Source of the DNA: Micropterus salmoides
Taxonomy: Eukaryota > Chordata > Actinopteri > Centrarchiformes > Centrarchidae
Assembly (NCBI RefSeq): GCF_014851395.1
Contig: NW_024040817.1
Location: forward strand, 16,622,610 to 16,686,609
Direction of reading: 5' to 3'
DNA: 64,000 nucleotides
Under the pieces are notes generated by a model that was given only the letters and a program-made list of their open reading frames with translations, ran no database searches and was not told the origin of the DNA. This document shows positions 39,668 through 54,600 of the stretch, piece after piece; the stretch's first letter is position 1, and each line of letters starts with the position of its first letter. Position numbers and translations under genes: made by a program.

Positions 39668-42600
39668 ACGCGCGCGCATGTGTAATGTCAGCACATATAC
39701 GTGTGTGCGCGCATGTGTAATGTCAGCACATATACGTGTGTGTGTGTGTGTGTATGGGGTGCTTTTATCCATGTGCCTCCTGTCACCTCCTCTCCTGTGT
39801 GAACCTGTGAACACAGAGAGGTTTGAGGTAAGGTTGACGAGAGCCTGTGTTGGCTGTCACCTCCTCTCTCTTCTCTCTCAAATCAAGGAAGGGGGTGGGG
39901 GGCTTGGTCTCTCTCATTCCAATCTTGGTGAAGCAGAAGAGGAGGGGGAAAGGAGAGATGCGGCACTGCTGCATCAGTTTTGTGGCGGCTTGCTTGATTT
40001 GGCTTGTTGGCTCATTCACTTATTAACCACATTTGAATTGCACAGTTCCAGGGAATGGCAGTGGTTTCCTCCGAGGAGGCAGTTGAGCATATAAGCATCA
40101 AGCACTCTGCCTGGAATTTGTGGGATTGAATGCCATTAGACTGTGTTTACGAAGTATGTTCCTATAGAAATATAGAAACTATTTTCTTCTGTGGTTGGTG
40201 AGGAATGGTCTACCCTGATGATCACCTAGTACATGATGTATTCTAGTAGGACACAGGCAGCCGACTCAGCCCTGGAAAATGTTGCAGAAATCAAATGTTG
40301 TTCATACTTGTCTTAGAAAACATGAAAATAGCAATATTCCTTAATTTTTTGTAGTGATATGTGAAATTTAAGACACAATGACAAGATTATTGCATCAGCT
40401 AAACAGACAGAATTAATTACTAGATTTTGAAAAATACCCAAATAATTTATTTACTGTTTATATTTAAAGAATGACCTCAATAAACCAGGCTGGGGGATTC
40501 CGTTACATGAATTTAAATTAATCATAGTATGATTTAAATGATCTTGTCAACCTTTTTTTGGAGTACAGAAATAGATTTTTCAGTGGAACCCAACTTCATT
40601 TAAATGAAGGAGAGAATGGAGAAAGACCTCCGAATGGATAGAGGTGGAGGAAAAGACGAGATGGAAGGAGATCTAAAAGAAAGATAGAAAGAGAATGAGA
40701 AGGAGATAGAGGGAAAGAAACTGGCAGAGATAGAGATGTAATGCAGTGTTTCAAATTGCTCACATAGCTCAGCATTCAACATTAAGAGCTTCCTGGCAGA
40801 AAAGTATTAATAATTAATAGTACTGTGTGTGTGTGTGTGTGTGTGCGCGCACATGCAAGCTTTGTGTGTCAGGCTGTGTGTATACAGTATGTGTGTATTT
40901 GTTTAGTTTAAAAAATATTCATACTCCTCACCTTTGTTTCAGGGATGCTGATGTTGTAAAAACTCTGGTGGTTGAGAGTAAAGATACTGATGCTCTGTTG
41001 TAGTTCGAGAACATTTTCAATGTCTGACTGGCCTGTTTTATATGGTTGTAGCGGGGTCACCATTGCAGAGGGTATGTACACGTTGTAGTCTGGGCTGCAG
41101 TTCTGAGAGTTGACATGGTTAATTGTCATCCTGAAGGAAAGTTCTGCAGAACTTTCAGGTTTGACCTTCTCCCAGCTGCTCTGCCACCATTGCACTTTTG
41201 AGGTAATGTTATGACATTTTATAGGTTCATTTTAAGGAAATGACAGGCCGGTCGGCCAGCTATAAGATGAACCAACTGGAGCGAGCAGAAATGAAGCACC
41301 TTGCAACACATGCATGCATTAGTATGCATCGAATGAGCAACAGATTTTTGGACCTGGTCTCAACTCTGAGCCCCTCTGTGCGAGCACAGGTCTCTTACTG
41401 CATAACAATGTGCACAGCTGAACCATGTGCAGAACTTGCAGGGTCATCCTGAGGCTGTACTGTAAGATTCAAAATGTTTTGAGTAGAAATACCTGCGCTG
41501 CTTCGCTGCTTTGAATATCACTGCTTTGAATCACTTAAAATCCAACTGTATTAACAGAAAAAAAAAATTCAGAAACAAAAGACATTTCATGGATGTTGCC
41601 CTCTATGCAGCTTGTGAATTGTGCGGTTGTGTAAACTACCTTAAATAACATTCAAGCATTTGTTTTTCTTGAGATTTTATTTCATGTCTCAGTTTTCTGC
41701 CTCAAAACAATTTTTAGCTCAGAGACTGTGCATCCCAAAGCAACAAAATCTTGCAAATTGGTTTCAATTTCCCCACACTTCTCAGTAAAAGAATGTACAC
41801 TTATTGTCCAGATGGTCTCTTGTTATATAACAACAAACTTTGCATTTTAACCAGTGACTCCCATTACTCCAATAATGTCGTTTTCTAAACTTTTTTTTCA
41901 AATTACCTGGCTCACAACATAACCACTTCATATATATCTTGAATGATTTTGAGTTGGTTTTATGCAGAACCTATGATTGCTATTAATGGTAAAAACAACA
42001 TATTTCAATTCCAAACATTCAAATCCAGACAAATATGTATTTACAAAGTGGCATTAAAATGTGATTGATCAAGTTTGATCATGCCCAGTAATACACTCAT
42101 GAGGACAGTATTGTATGGGATACACTAAATTAACAGCATGGAGCAAGTTTCAGCTAATTATGAGAGCAGAGAAGCTGAAGTGTACCTTTTGTTCTTTTGG
42201 AGAGAGGTGCTATCATTCACCTTCAGTGTATCTACATCTAAAAGAGATTTTGTATGTCCGCAGAAAGCTCCTCTGAAGCCCTGGCTACTCAGAGTGCTAC
42301 CCTAATTATGCGAGAGCTGTTTCTGTCTGGTGACCATGCCACTCACAACATGACACTGTCATCATTGCTGCCTCATTTACTGACCTACAATAGATGTGTT
42401 TAAGAGCTGTCTTCTATTTATTAAAGTGAAACAACTAAAAATAAGTTTGCATAATTCAAATACCAGCAATTACACTGATAAATTTCTTTAAACATAATCA
42501 CAGTATTGTCAATTGCTCAGCATTATGCGCTGTCAAAATACAGTATATAAGGAATGACCAGAATCACCTATGCAGTTAATCATTGTCAGGCTTTAGTTAG

Positions 42601-45600
42601 TTTCAGGGACATTAAACTATATCAAAATTTATCCTTATTTATAATTCCAGTGGGAGTCGGATTTTACATCATTTATATCATTATTTTATGTCTGTGCAAC
42701 AGTGGGAGGAATAAATCAGAAAACTGGAATTTCACAGCTGTCAATGCATACAGACCTTTCTACCCACAAGTTTTAAAGGGTCTCTCTGTATCCATCTCTG
42801 TCTGTCTCTCCTTCTCTCATAGCATTTGTTTGTGGGTATGCGTGTGTGTATCTACTCTAGAAGTGGTACGGGGAAACATTATCTGTTTTAGCTATCAAAA
42901 AAACTGATGCTAACCTCTCTCCTTCTGTCCCCTGTCTCTGCGCATCTTTCTCTCTCCCCCCCCCTCTCTCTCTCCCCCTAATCTGTCTTTCTCAATCTAT
43001 CCAGCTCTATGTGGTGGGGATGTTAGAGGTCCCTGGGGAACCATCCTTAGTCCTGGCTATCCAGACAGCTACCCTTCATCTCTCAACTGTACCTGGACTG
43101 TTGAAGTCAGCCACGGGAAAGGCAAGAGACACACACTGATTCACACTCCTTAATAGAGAGAGACAGAGTGAGAGACAGTAGCAAGTAGCAAACACATTAG
43201 AGCAGCTACTGCTATACTGCAACTACAAACTTGTATTACATTTCTTAGTGTTCTTTATGGTTTATAGAATATTCAGAGGGGCATATTTACATTCATATTT
43301 ATATTTATGGCTTTAGTTAGTGCCAATATAGAGAGAAGTTGGTATGTGATCACTTTTAAAATGTTATCAGCCCATAATTTGAGTCTGCTGTAATCCCACT
43401 GTAAAATGATTTGTGCTTTGTTCAATTATTTCATGGTTGCATATTGATGAGCTAGGAATAAAGTAAACTTCTATAGATTCTCTCTGTTATCCATCTACTC
43501 ATCTGTTTGTGTCTCTAACAGGAGTCCAGTTTCAGTTCAATTCTTTTCATCTGGAGGACCAGCATGACTACCTCTTGGTTACTGAGAACGGGAGTTTCCT
43601 GCAACCACTGGCTCGCCTGACCGGCAATGAGTTGCCTAGCAACATCAATGCTGGTCTCTATGGCAACTTCAAAGCCCAGCTACGATTCATCTCTGACTTT
43701 TCCATTTCATACGAGGGCTTCAACATATCTTTCTCTGGTAATTTACTTGACTATAGTCATATTGTATTATTATACTGCAACAAGGTCTAGATTCAATTTG
43801 CCCTGAATTTAGACAATCCAAGAAGTTGATTTTTCTCTCTTACTTCTCACACTGGATCAATTCAGAGTAATACTGGAGGCTGTATAAAGTTTATAAATCC
43901 AAACCAGGATAAATGCAAAACAGTGAAGGTAGACACCTAGTATCAATTTTGCATGAACAGTGTTAAGCATGGCCTTCACCTTAGAGACTCATGGAGGGAG
44001 GATCCAAGACACCACAGTAAAATTTCTCTTTAAAGAGAAGACAGCAGAGCAACATTTCTGCCAGAATAAAGACAGTTACATTCTCTTAAAATTAATTGTG
44101 GTAAATGATCAGTCTCAGCTTTACCTCAGGTAGTAAAGTTACTAAGGAAATGTTGTTAAGTTAATTTATATAGCACCTTATCACAGGGTGCTTCAAAATA
44201 AGTAGATAAAAAACTAACATACATAAAATACAGACACTATAGAAGTATAGGAAACTAAAGAAAAGTGGATATAAAGTGGTGAGTCTTTAGATGCTTTTTA
44301 AAGGTGTCCTCAGGTGCCTGATCAGAACATCTCAGTGATCTGGTGATATAGAGCTGAATTAGCTCACTAATGTAGGCGGGTGCCTGACCTTGCAGAACTC
44401 AAAAATGATCAAAAGGATCTTCAAATGGATCATCCAACAAATGATTAAAGAGACACCCGTTTTTTCTTCACCTTAGGGATAAGGCTGACTAGAGCATATT
44501 ATGAACAATTTTATTAGGATTAAATGCTCTGAGGTAATTTCCCATCCTGCTTTTGATTGAGGTTAGGCAATTATGAAAAAATAAAAGTCTTGATGATTGA
44601 ATTAGATCTGCATAATTGTGGTAAAATATACATTTAATGAGTAACTGGACCAAGTCTTAGAGTCCAAATTCCTGTCAATTTGCTGGTGACAACTTGTGTA
44701 GTGCTGATGCACCGTTGCACTATATGCTGTATACATGCTGCATTACAGCTGACTTAATCAACCAGCTGTAAAGTTGGTTTAGTCAGTGTTTAATGAGATT
44801 TAGAGGCTAGTACGGAAATGTTTTCCCTCCTTATAAAATGTTGTGTGTAGTGTAGTAACTCTTCAGTGCTACTAAAGAATGTAAACAAAAATATGTATAC
44901 TGAAGAATGTAAACAAAATAGGACCCAAAACAGAGCCTTGGGGGACACCACGAGTCAGAGTCACCTACATTTGTCATCTTATATCAATCAGTGTACAGTG
45001 ATAAACACTGTCAAAAGCTGCAGTAAAGTCCAGCAAAACACAGTGCATCAGGATATCATTGGAGATTTTGACAAGAGCTTTTTCAGTGGCCTGCAACCAA
45101 CAAGCATCAATGGCTGAAAATTGTCAAGAATACCACTTTTTCTAAAACCTTTGCTTTAAATGGCAGTTTAGAAATAGGCCAATAGCTTGTGGTATCGATT
45201 CTGCTTTACAGGGAGTCTTGGGTACATTTTGTTGACTTTAAAACTCCAGCAACGCTTGTATTTTGATCTCTTTAGACCTTTCCCATTCTCCATGCACCTC
45301 GGGAGTAGGTTAAATTGGGCCGGAAGTCTGTACTCTGCTTCTAAATTTTGGTGACTTCACATGTCCCACATGTGAACAGTTTCACAAAACCCTACATGGC
45401 GAAGCCCCCCAATGCAACACTATTGCTGTGTTAAGTGAATGTTTTACTCTCAATCTTCCTCTAAACAGAGATATTTCACCACTGATCTCGAGGACTACCC
45501 ATAAAACCTTGTGAATAGCTCAAGAAAAAAAGCTTAAAAAAAAGCTTAACAGAGGAGAGAGGTTACACAACATTAAACTGAATGTAATCTGCCATTAAAC

Positions 45601-48600
45601 AACACAAGATGAAAAAAGAAGAGATGGAGATGAACTCCTTGTTGCCTCAAAGGCGGTGTTGTGAGAACAAGTGCTGTCCCAATCCACCCTCTTCTAAAAT
45701 TAAGGAAAGGGTTCTGGGGCAGAATAAAGACAAAGTCCAAGGTTATATCTGCCACTCATAAATCGAGATCATTTCCTTAACTGCCACTTCCATGCTCTCT
45801 TATTGACTCTGGATAAGGAGCAGTTGAATCGGAGTCTACTCTGAGGGACTATTTACCGCGTCCCAGATGGCATAAGCTGATACTCAGAATGTAACACATG
45901 GGAGGTGTCACCAGAGACGTGACTTGCCAATCTCAACATGCTCAACAGGCTGTGTCATCCTGCAGCACACTCTGAAATACCCATCACATCATCAGTCTAA
46001 GCCCACTGGAAATAAATCCCCTGCTGTACCAAGCTAAACACAAAATCAGCAAGTGCGTTTCAGGACGCAATGGATTCAACTATGTTTGTACTAATTGCAA
46101 CAAATGTAAATGCGTTCTCATGCACGATTAATTTTAGTTTAGAGTTATTGAATTATTGAAAAGGGTTTCTTCATAAAGAGAGCGATCATGGCCATGAGCT
46201 GTTCGCATGTTTCAGTTAACATTTAATGGTTATGTTGTTGGTTTTATTTGAGATATTAGAGTGGATTTTCCAGGAGTTTGAGAGTGATGGGTATTGATTT
46301 GTTGCTTTAACACCATTAGTTGAGGACACTCGAATTGCATAACCCCTCACTTACTCTTATGGCACTTAGGCAACACTCAAATTTGAGTGTGGTTCACAAA
46401 ATCACTAAATAAAACACATATTTTAAAATATATTAAAATTTTCTAGTTATTATATAATTCTACTGCATGTATAAGATAAATCAGCCTAGATCATTTTATT
46501 TTCTGGACTTGGTTTTTAGGCAGAAGCGTAGAGAGGGCAGATTTCACTACAGACCCATCAGGGTGTATTTGTCATATTTATTCATATGTGTGTTATGTAT
46601 TCGACTTCACTTTATTTTCTGCAGAATATACGTTGGAGCCTTGTGAGGACCCTGGGATGCCTCGGTTCGGCAGGAGAAACGGCTACAGTTTTGGCATTGG
46701 AGACACTTTGTCTTTTTCCTGCAATATGGGATACCGCCTAGAGGGGGCGCCGGAGTTAATCTGCCTGGGAGGAGGGCGGAGAATGTGGAGCTCGCCTTTA
46801 CCGAGATGTGTCGGTATGTAGCAATATTTATGCACATTTTATTTTAGTGGTGAAAAGAATAAATTTTTCGAGTTTTGTTGCTTTTTCGTCGCCAAGAAAA
46901 GCTTCTAAAGACATTTGACATTTGGAATTGTACATGTCACATTTTCTGTCACCAAGCACTGTAAACTGCAAGTGGTTCACATATAGCATTTTCCTATGTA
47001 AAGTGCACCTGTTCAAAGAAATACCAAGCTGTGTTTATGTTGAACCTTACAAACTGTCTTGCTAGCAATTACTGAAATTGTCAAACAGCTGTAATTAGTT
47101 TGTCCTCTATTGTTATCATTACAGTGAAGTCACTGTGTATTACCTTCTCTATTATTTCCTGTTTCACAGGACAAATAAGATTAGAATTATATAACAGATG
47201 ATGGAAAATAACCCATAGTAACCAGTAAACATGTTGAGCTGCTTTGCTGCTGATCTGTAATAAAAAAAAATAGGAGCTGGCTAAGTGAAATGGAAAGGAT
47301 TTCCAATTATCAACAAGGATGTTCGTTTGCGTTCAGCTCCCCATTCCGCACCTGCGCAAAACATTTATATTGTTACAGTTCCTAATCCAAGTAACGCTGC
47401 GCTACTGAATGCACCATCCCTGACCTGAATGCGCGACTGCGCTGCAGCTCAGCGGCACCGGACATTATGTTGTTCAAGTCAGCTGAAGAATGGAGAACAG
47501 GGAGAGAGAGGTATTGTGTCACAGTCTAAGATGCAAAGAACATTGTTGTAAACTTTGTGCGACCAGCAAAAAGCTTTTAACCGCGAACAATTCTACATTT
47601 ATACTTAGGCTAATTGAAGCATCAGCTAAAGCAGCACAGCAACGTGAAACTCCGAAAGAAACTCTGGCCGTACTTCCCGTGATGCTCATCTCATACTCAT
47701 CGGGAGGGAATGGCATTAGGCATCATCCAGTAATAGCCTAAGTAGAGTAGCTAATATTACTTTTTGAGGAGTAACCTATACCTAGTAGGTAATAGCTAGG
47801 CTGTATTATTTCTGAGTAACTGGCCCAACACTGAGTTGACAATAAGGATCGGATAAATTGGGTATGTTTTGATTATTGCTTGCAGGTCTACTGTTTACTT
47901 TGACTTTGTTGTGGATTGATCAATCATATAGGCTATATAGGCTACACTTTGGTGTATGAATGGTTGCTTTTTAAGTTGTTCTTATGTTAAAGGTTTTGGC
48001 AAGTTATAAATTAATTTCTTATGAATTATTTTGACAGGGTTTATATACCGTGAGGTAACCATGGCAACGGCTTCTGTGTAACCGTCGCGATCCCGTGAAA
48101 CTGTTGCGGTCATTCTAGTCTCACGCACACGCCCGCACGCTGCCAGAGTTGAAATGTCATGTCAAACCTTTTCGTTTATCAATAGATGAAGACTGATGTG
48201 GCTGTTTGATCTGAGTTTCCTGAATAATATAACCGTTTCTTTAACAGTCAGGCCACCAGGTCTTAAACAGGCAGCGACCTTCGCTGCTGTCTTTTATTCA
48301 TCAAAAATAATCTATTAACTTCTACTGAACAAATGTGAAAGTTAGTAGTTATATTATTTAGTTACAGACTCAATTATTTCATGTTGCATGTTGCACATTT
48401 AGAAAAAAATGAATACAAAATCATAATTAGGCTAGAGAGGTTAGACAGGTTGCGATGTCATAGTGTATTAGACACTTGTCTTTGTTTCCCACTGCAACAC
48501 ATCCACCAAATACGTTATAGTCATAGCTCCTGCTTTACCATCCATGTTGTAATAGAGCCGCCGGCAGTTTTATCGGGGTGTGGGGGGGACTCGGTATATT

Positions 48601-51600
48601 TTCTTGCTTTTTTGCCCTTTGCCAATCACGTGCCTGAAAAAGACTGAGATAAAGTTCTGAATGCTTATCCTTTTATAAACTTGGGCAGCTTCTTTTCAAA
48701 AGCTAGGACACACAACATTATTTGCCCTTATAAGATAGGAGATGACACAACATGAAGGTAAAGCAAGTAACTGAAAGAGAAAAACACAACATAAAAGAAT
48801 AAATACAGTGAACAAAACTAAGTCTAAACTGAGCAAAAATGGTGACAGAGGGTCCGTCTCAACACTGTTTGCCTGGTCTCCTGTGTTTGAGTTAAGGGTG
48901 TATTAGCAGTATTCCAGTCATTGTTCTTGACCAAGACATTGGTCTTACAATTGTTCCCTGGTTAAACCATCAGGGCTTACCTACTGTCTCTCAATATTTA
49001 AAATAAGACAGATGCAGGACGTGAATTTATGCATGAGTATCAATTCCATGTGCTCAGAACTTCAGCTTCTTTGTAAGGCAGAAAAGTGTAAAATGAGATT
49101 TGATTTGTGTGCAGATGTAGAATCAATAGAGGGCAGTAATAAAAGCAAAACAGACAACTGAATGTTTCTGCACTCCTTCACAGGAATGTTTTCAGCAACA
49201 CTGTGACAAGCGTGGGAAAATACAGGTGCAGAAAGACAAAAATTACCAGCCCATTCTAATAAAAGAGCAGATACAGTATATAACTTTTTAATTTTAGATT
49301 GCTGGTGAGAACATTTTTCTCAACAATCTTATTTTCAGCATTGCATGTGTGTTTGCAGTGCCAGTGTTTATGTCTTTGGCTCTTTGTCATCAACGTGCAA
49401 GGACTGATAATGCAAAGAGGTGGGAGTGGTGTTGCGTTCTGGTGTTCTACGGTGTATTGCGATTTGCTATATTTAGTTCCTGTGTGTTGTGTTGCATCGC
49501 TGCATGATGTGGTGCACATCACAAAGGAGGAGTGAATAGAAGAGGAAAGGGACTGCTGTTTTCTAATATCTTGGCAGTGCAAACTTTTGCTTGTTTGATT
49601 GCTTTGGTCTCTGCCTCCATTGTGTAAAGTGAAGTACACTGATCATTTAAAGACACTTGAAGCTAAAGGCGTTTTGCTTTGGTGACCTGTGTTTGTGGTT
49701 TTACATGTGCCTTTCTTTACCCCCTATCGGGTCAAACATATTGTTTTCCTAAAGTACTGTCCAGAAGGGAATTGGAGAGGTACCAAAGAGGAGTCTTTGT
49801 TTTCACAGATAATCAAATGTGCCTTTGGCTTTTTTTTCTCTACTATTCTATTATTTCCGGTCATTATCTTCTATTTAGCACTTTTGTTAAGGGAAAGGAG
49901 ACAGAAAAGATGAACAGGAAAAACAAGGAGGAGAGAGAGGAGTAGAGGAAACTTGGGAGAAGCAGAAGAGGAGGGTTGATTGAAGTAGAAGAGGGTAAAG
50001 GAGGCACTATTCATAGAGAGGAAGACAGAGAAAGAGAAAGAGTGGGGGAGTTAAAGAGGAAAGAGGGAGAGGGTGGAGAGGTAATTTTCTAAATGGAAAC
50101 TGTAGCAGCGTGATTTATTGACGATATGACAGCTGTAATATGACTATTACACCAGTAGAGACACAGAGTGGGGGAGAGAGGGAGGGATACTGTAGACAGA
50201 GGGCACATGTGAGAAGTGCCAGAGAGAAGGTATCTTTAGGTGAATTACTTTCTGAATTTTACTACCTGCCCGTTCTCCTCAACTGAAGTAGATGACGGAC
50301 AATGGGTTATTAAATTGCAAGCACACATACACATAAGCACACATTAGAAGTATTCATCCATTTACTGGAATTAAAAGGAATCATCATCTTCTGTAAGATG
50401 AAAAAAAATCTTTTCACTCCAAGGACAGCTAGTGTTCTCTATAACTACTCTTGCTATGGGCTAAAAGGTTTGTATTGTGGGACTGAAAGGTTAAGAAGGG
50501 GGAAAAAGCTACATGAAGCAAGATTTCTTTCCAATGAGAGTTTTAAATGTTGGCCATTTTCTGTGGCATGACTAATGTTTGCATTTTCCCACATGCAATT
50601 TAAATTCTCTTCTTTCTGTGTTTGTCATCAGCGGAGTGCGGTTCTTCAGTTATAAACAATGAAGGGATACTTCTCTCTCCGAACTATCCAATGAACTACG
50701 ACAACAATCACGAGTGCATCTACAGCATCCAGGTAAGAATTCTGTATATCCTAATTAAAGGGATACTATGCGATTCTGCAGAGAGTTTGTTGATAAGCAA
50801 ACTAATGAACGCGCATTGCCATGGTAACCAGTCCTACTCTGCTGAAATATAGCAGAATCCACCGCCTCTGCTGTCCGAGAGCACGTTAGCCTCAGTAAGA
50901 GGGCATGTTCTAGCAGTACTGTCGAAGGTGTGACAACAAGCCTGACAATATTTAAATATGTATTGAGGCAAAATACTTTTCTAAGCCTAAATCTAAGACA
51001 CAGAGTCTAGTTTATTTATCGGTAGGGTTATGGAGAGGAGCTTCAACAGTTACAATTAGTGAACAAACATCATCAAACAAACAATATGTGTAAGCTCACA
51101 AACAAAGCATCCAAAACACAAGTGTAAAAAACTAGAGTTATTTGAAATAGTTTGTACAAAAATACTGTGACTGAAAAGGGTTGGGAAGCACAGGAGCGAC
51201 TGTTTATCTCCAGGGCCGAAGTCTAAGCTAACTTTGGGGTTAACCTCCTTCACTTTATTCAACAGTTGGCAGCAACATAGGGGAGCCCCTCTTTAGTCCT
51301 GAGAAGCTGCAGTCTTTATTCACCAGCCACTATAACTTCTACTGTACATTTACTGCTGAACAAGCCTTATTGCTGACCCGTTTCTCTCTATTTACCAGGG
51401 CTCTGTTCACACCGGTTCACACACGCTCTGTCTATTTCTCCTCTTCCGCACACATACTGACCGCTGCGGCTAAGCTAACAAAGCTAACCAGCTGGGATCA
51501 TCACAAACATGACAACAGACAGACAAGACTGTAATACTGAAGCTGTCGTTTATGTGGAACAGCAAAGCTAACGTTACTCACCTGTCCAGCAGAAACAGAG

Positions 51601-54600
51601 CAACCTCAGCATCGGTTTTCATTCCTTTCAAATCTCGTAGATTTATCCAGCATCCAAACCCCTCACAGATGTTAACACGTGTCTTCCCCTCGCCTGGTCA
51701 TATAACTTGTCTCACAATTCCTCAGACCTTTCTCTCTATGGCTGTTTCTCAGTCATCTTCACAGCTAAAGACCCGTAAGAAGTTAAGCATGTTCGAATGT
51801 ACCGCTGTTTGTTTACATTCTCTCTCCCACTGCTTCGAGCGCGCCACCTGCTGCTTTGTTTGTGCTCAATTTACAGATCCAGGGCCTGTGTAGGAAAAAC
51901 GGATTTTTTTTCAGAGCACGTGAAAAACAGAGAGCTACCTACCTATGCGGAAATATTCGCCGAGTTTAACAAAAAGTGTATTGGATAAGAATCGCATAGT
52001 ACCCCTTTAAGGGTTTTTCATTCACAGTATCACTAATCAATTAGTGGAAGTTAACTATCTTAAAATATTTGTGAGTACATGTTGTCTACTTTGTTGGTCA
52101 ATTAATCTAATTTGGATTTCATGTTCACTCTAGGTGCAGGCTGGGAAAGGCATCAACATCTCTGCTAGAACCTTTCATCTTGCCCAAGGGGATATACTGA
52201 AGGTAAACACATATACACACACATTTGGTGATTCCGCTGTCATTTTTCTTTCCTGACATCTGTCTCTAAAACTGATCAGTTATTATGATAAAAGACTCTA
52301 TTCATGCCTTTGAAAACTAAACCCGAGCATCACTGGTTGGTTATTATGTTTATTGTGTGTCTCAAGTGCATCTCTGCTGTTTTTATTCCAGATTTATGAC
52401 GGTAAAGACAACACAGCCCACGTGCTTGGAGCATTCACAGGATCTTCTATGTTGGGCCTGACGCTGATCTCCACTTCAAACCATCTCTGGCTGGAATTTT
52501 ACAGTGATGCAGAAAGTACAGGAGAAGGATTCAAACTGGTCTACTCGAGTAAGAGCACACAGCTAAGAAGTATAAACCTGTACATGCACACAACTTACCT
52601 GAATGTGTGTGGTTTAGTTAATGTACGGTCTAAAAGCAACAGCTTTACACTGGATTTCAAAGTGGTGTGTAGCATTTAACTCTGTGTTGTACAAAAGGCA
52701 CATTTGGTGGTAGCGGCTATGTTGTTAGAGCACATTACATCTTAGGTCAAACTACAGTGTGGTTTTCTGTATGTTTTTACATTGTGCTATATTGCATTAT
52801 GATGTATTCTGAAATCTTTAACTTATAACAAGTAGGACATGCTACATGCCTTTTACTTATATGCTGATAAAAATTAAGTAACCCTGGAGTGGACAATGAC
52901 ACCAGAAGAGAATAAAGCTTATCAGTATGGAAGTCACATCAATTCAGCAATTAAATGCCACGTGACAGCTGTACTAATTCCTGACAAATGTAACATACTT
53001 GTGGAATTAATTTAAGTCTAAATGGTTTTCATTTGTGAAACCATCACAGAAATGATTGTAAATTCTACCACTGAGATGATCACAAGAAACTTTTCACATT
53101 TGATTAACAAAGCTTTCAGAGAGCTCTGATTTCAGTGTAGAATAGAGTGTTATAGGTGCGTTTTGATGTTTACCAAAGCACACCCACGTTTGGCAGTGCT
53201 CTCTTAGATGCATAGTTGGAATTAGAAAATCTAATTGTTTAAATGGAGTCACGCAGGGTGATTTGCATAGCGTTTTAAAGTTGCATTGTCTCTCTGCTGA
53301 GAGAGTAGAGCGGAGAATTACTTACTCCTGTGCACCTCAGCTTTCTCAAACTGATGCAAGTAGGAGTTAGTTTGCCAAACAAAACAAGACATGGGCTTAT
53401 AAAACATTGCAGCAGCCTTATTGGTTCATAGTTATGAAAATCTACAGTACGCCTCACTATGTTTATAGTTGAGTTTGGTATAAAAAAATTCAACAAAACT
53501 CAGAGGTGCGATTTGATGAATAATGCATGATGATCTTTTAGAGATATAAAATTACAGAGAACAATTTCAGATGGGCAACCATTCACACTATACGACAGGG
53601 TGATGGGTGATGTGTTCAGATTGCTAAATGGTAAAAGTACAGCTTTGCAAATTGCCATTTTTAAGGATTTAGACATGCACCTACTGCAGTCTTCCAGGAG
53701 ATAACTCAAATCTTGGCGCACCTCGTCTTCCAGGTAATACTGCAGATCAAATCCTGGTTAAGGTTTTATGAGGATAAGCTATTTATATACCGCTTTATAT
53801 CCCACTCTCCAAAATTGTTCACATGAATAAACAGAATATTCTGAATATTACCATGGAAACTGAGCTTAGGCAGACTGTGAAAAACAACATTAAATTGGAT
53901 AAGGTGCATACATGCTCAAGTATCATTCCTAATATTGGTAAGTCTCATGTATCTTTTCCTGTTTTTTTTAATTAACAAAACAGGATGTGTGATCTCCGCA
54001 AGCTCATAAACAGAATACTTGAGTGAGGCAGATAGGGAATATTGCTGTGCATCTTAACAACACTAATTCTGGTTTCTCTAGTGGGTCTTAGATGTCCCTT
54101 AGCAAGTTTTTTTTAAAGTACACACTGTAAAGATGTTTCTCTCTGTTTTTCTCTCTCTAGGTTTTGAGTTGTCTCATTGCGAGGACCCAGGTGTGCCTCA
54201 GTTCGGCTTCAAGGTCAATGACCAGGGCCATTTCTCTGGGAGCAGCATCACATACAGATGTGAGCCTGGATACACTCTGCATGGGGCTACCACACTGAAG
54301 TGTATGACAGGCGAAAGGAGAGCCTGGGATAACCCTCTGCCTTCTTGCATCGGTATGTCTGCTATGCAAAGCTGCACTTTGAAGAGGCCCATGTTCATGT
54401 TATTTTGCATAAATTCCTCAAAATGTGATCTGATCTTCATCTAAGTCAAGGGTCTTGACAAATATAATGTGTATAAATAATAACGTAAAATAAATTCTGA
54501 TCCCTCATGTCTTTATTGAACACGCTCATTCAACATTCAAAATGGCAGTGGAAAAAGTAAGCAAACACTTGTAATCAATAACTTGTTGACCCCCCCGGCA

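Noticed and set aside
40908..41452. Adjacent minus- and plus-strand frames of 95 and 70 residues
   Set aside because: They have no recognised motifs and no regulatory context. I considered a transposon relic but found no inverted ends or target duplication.
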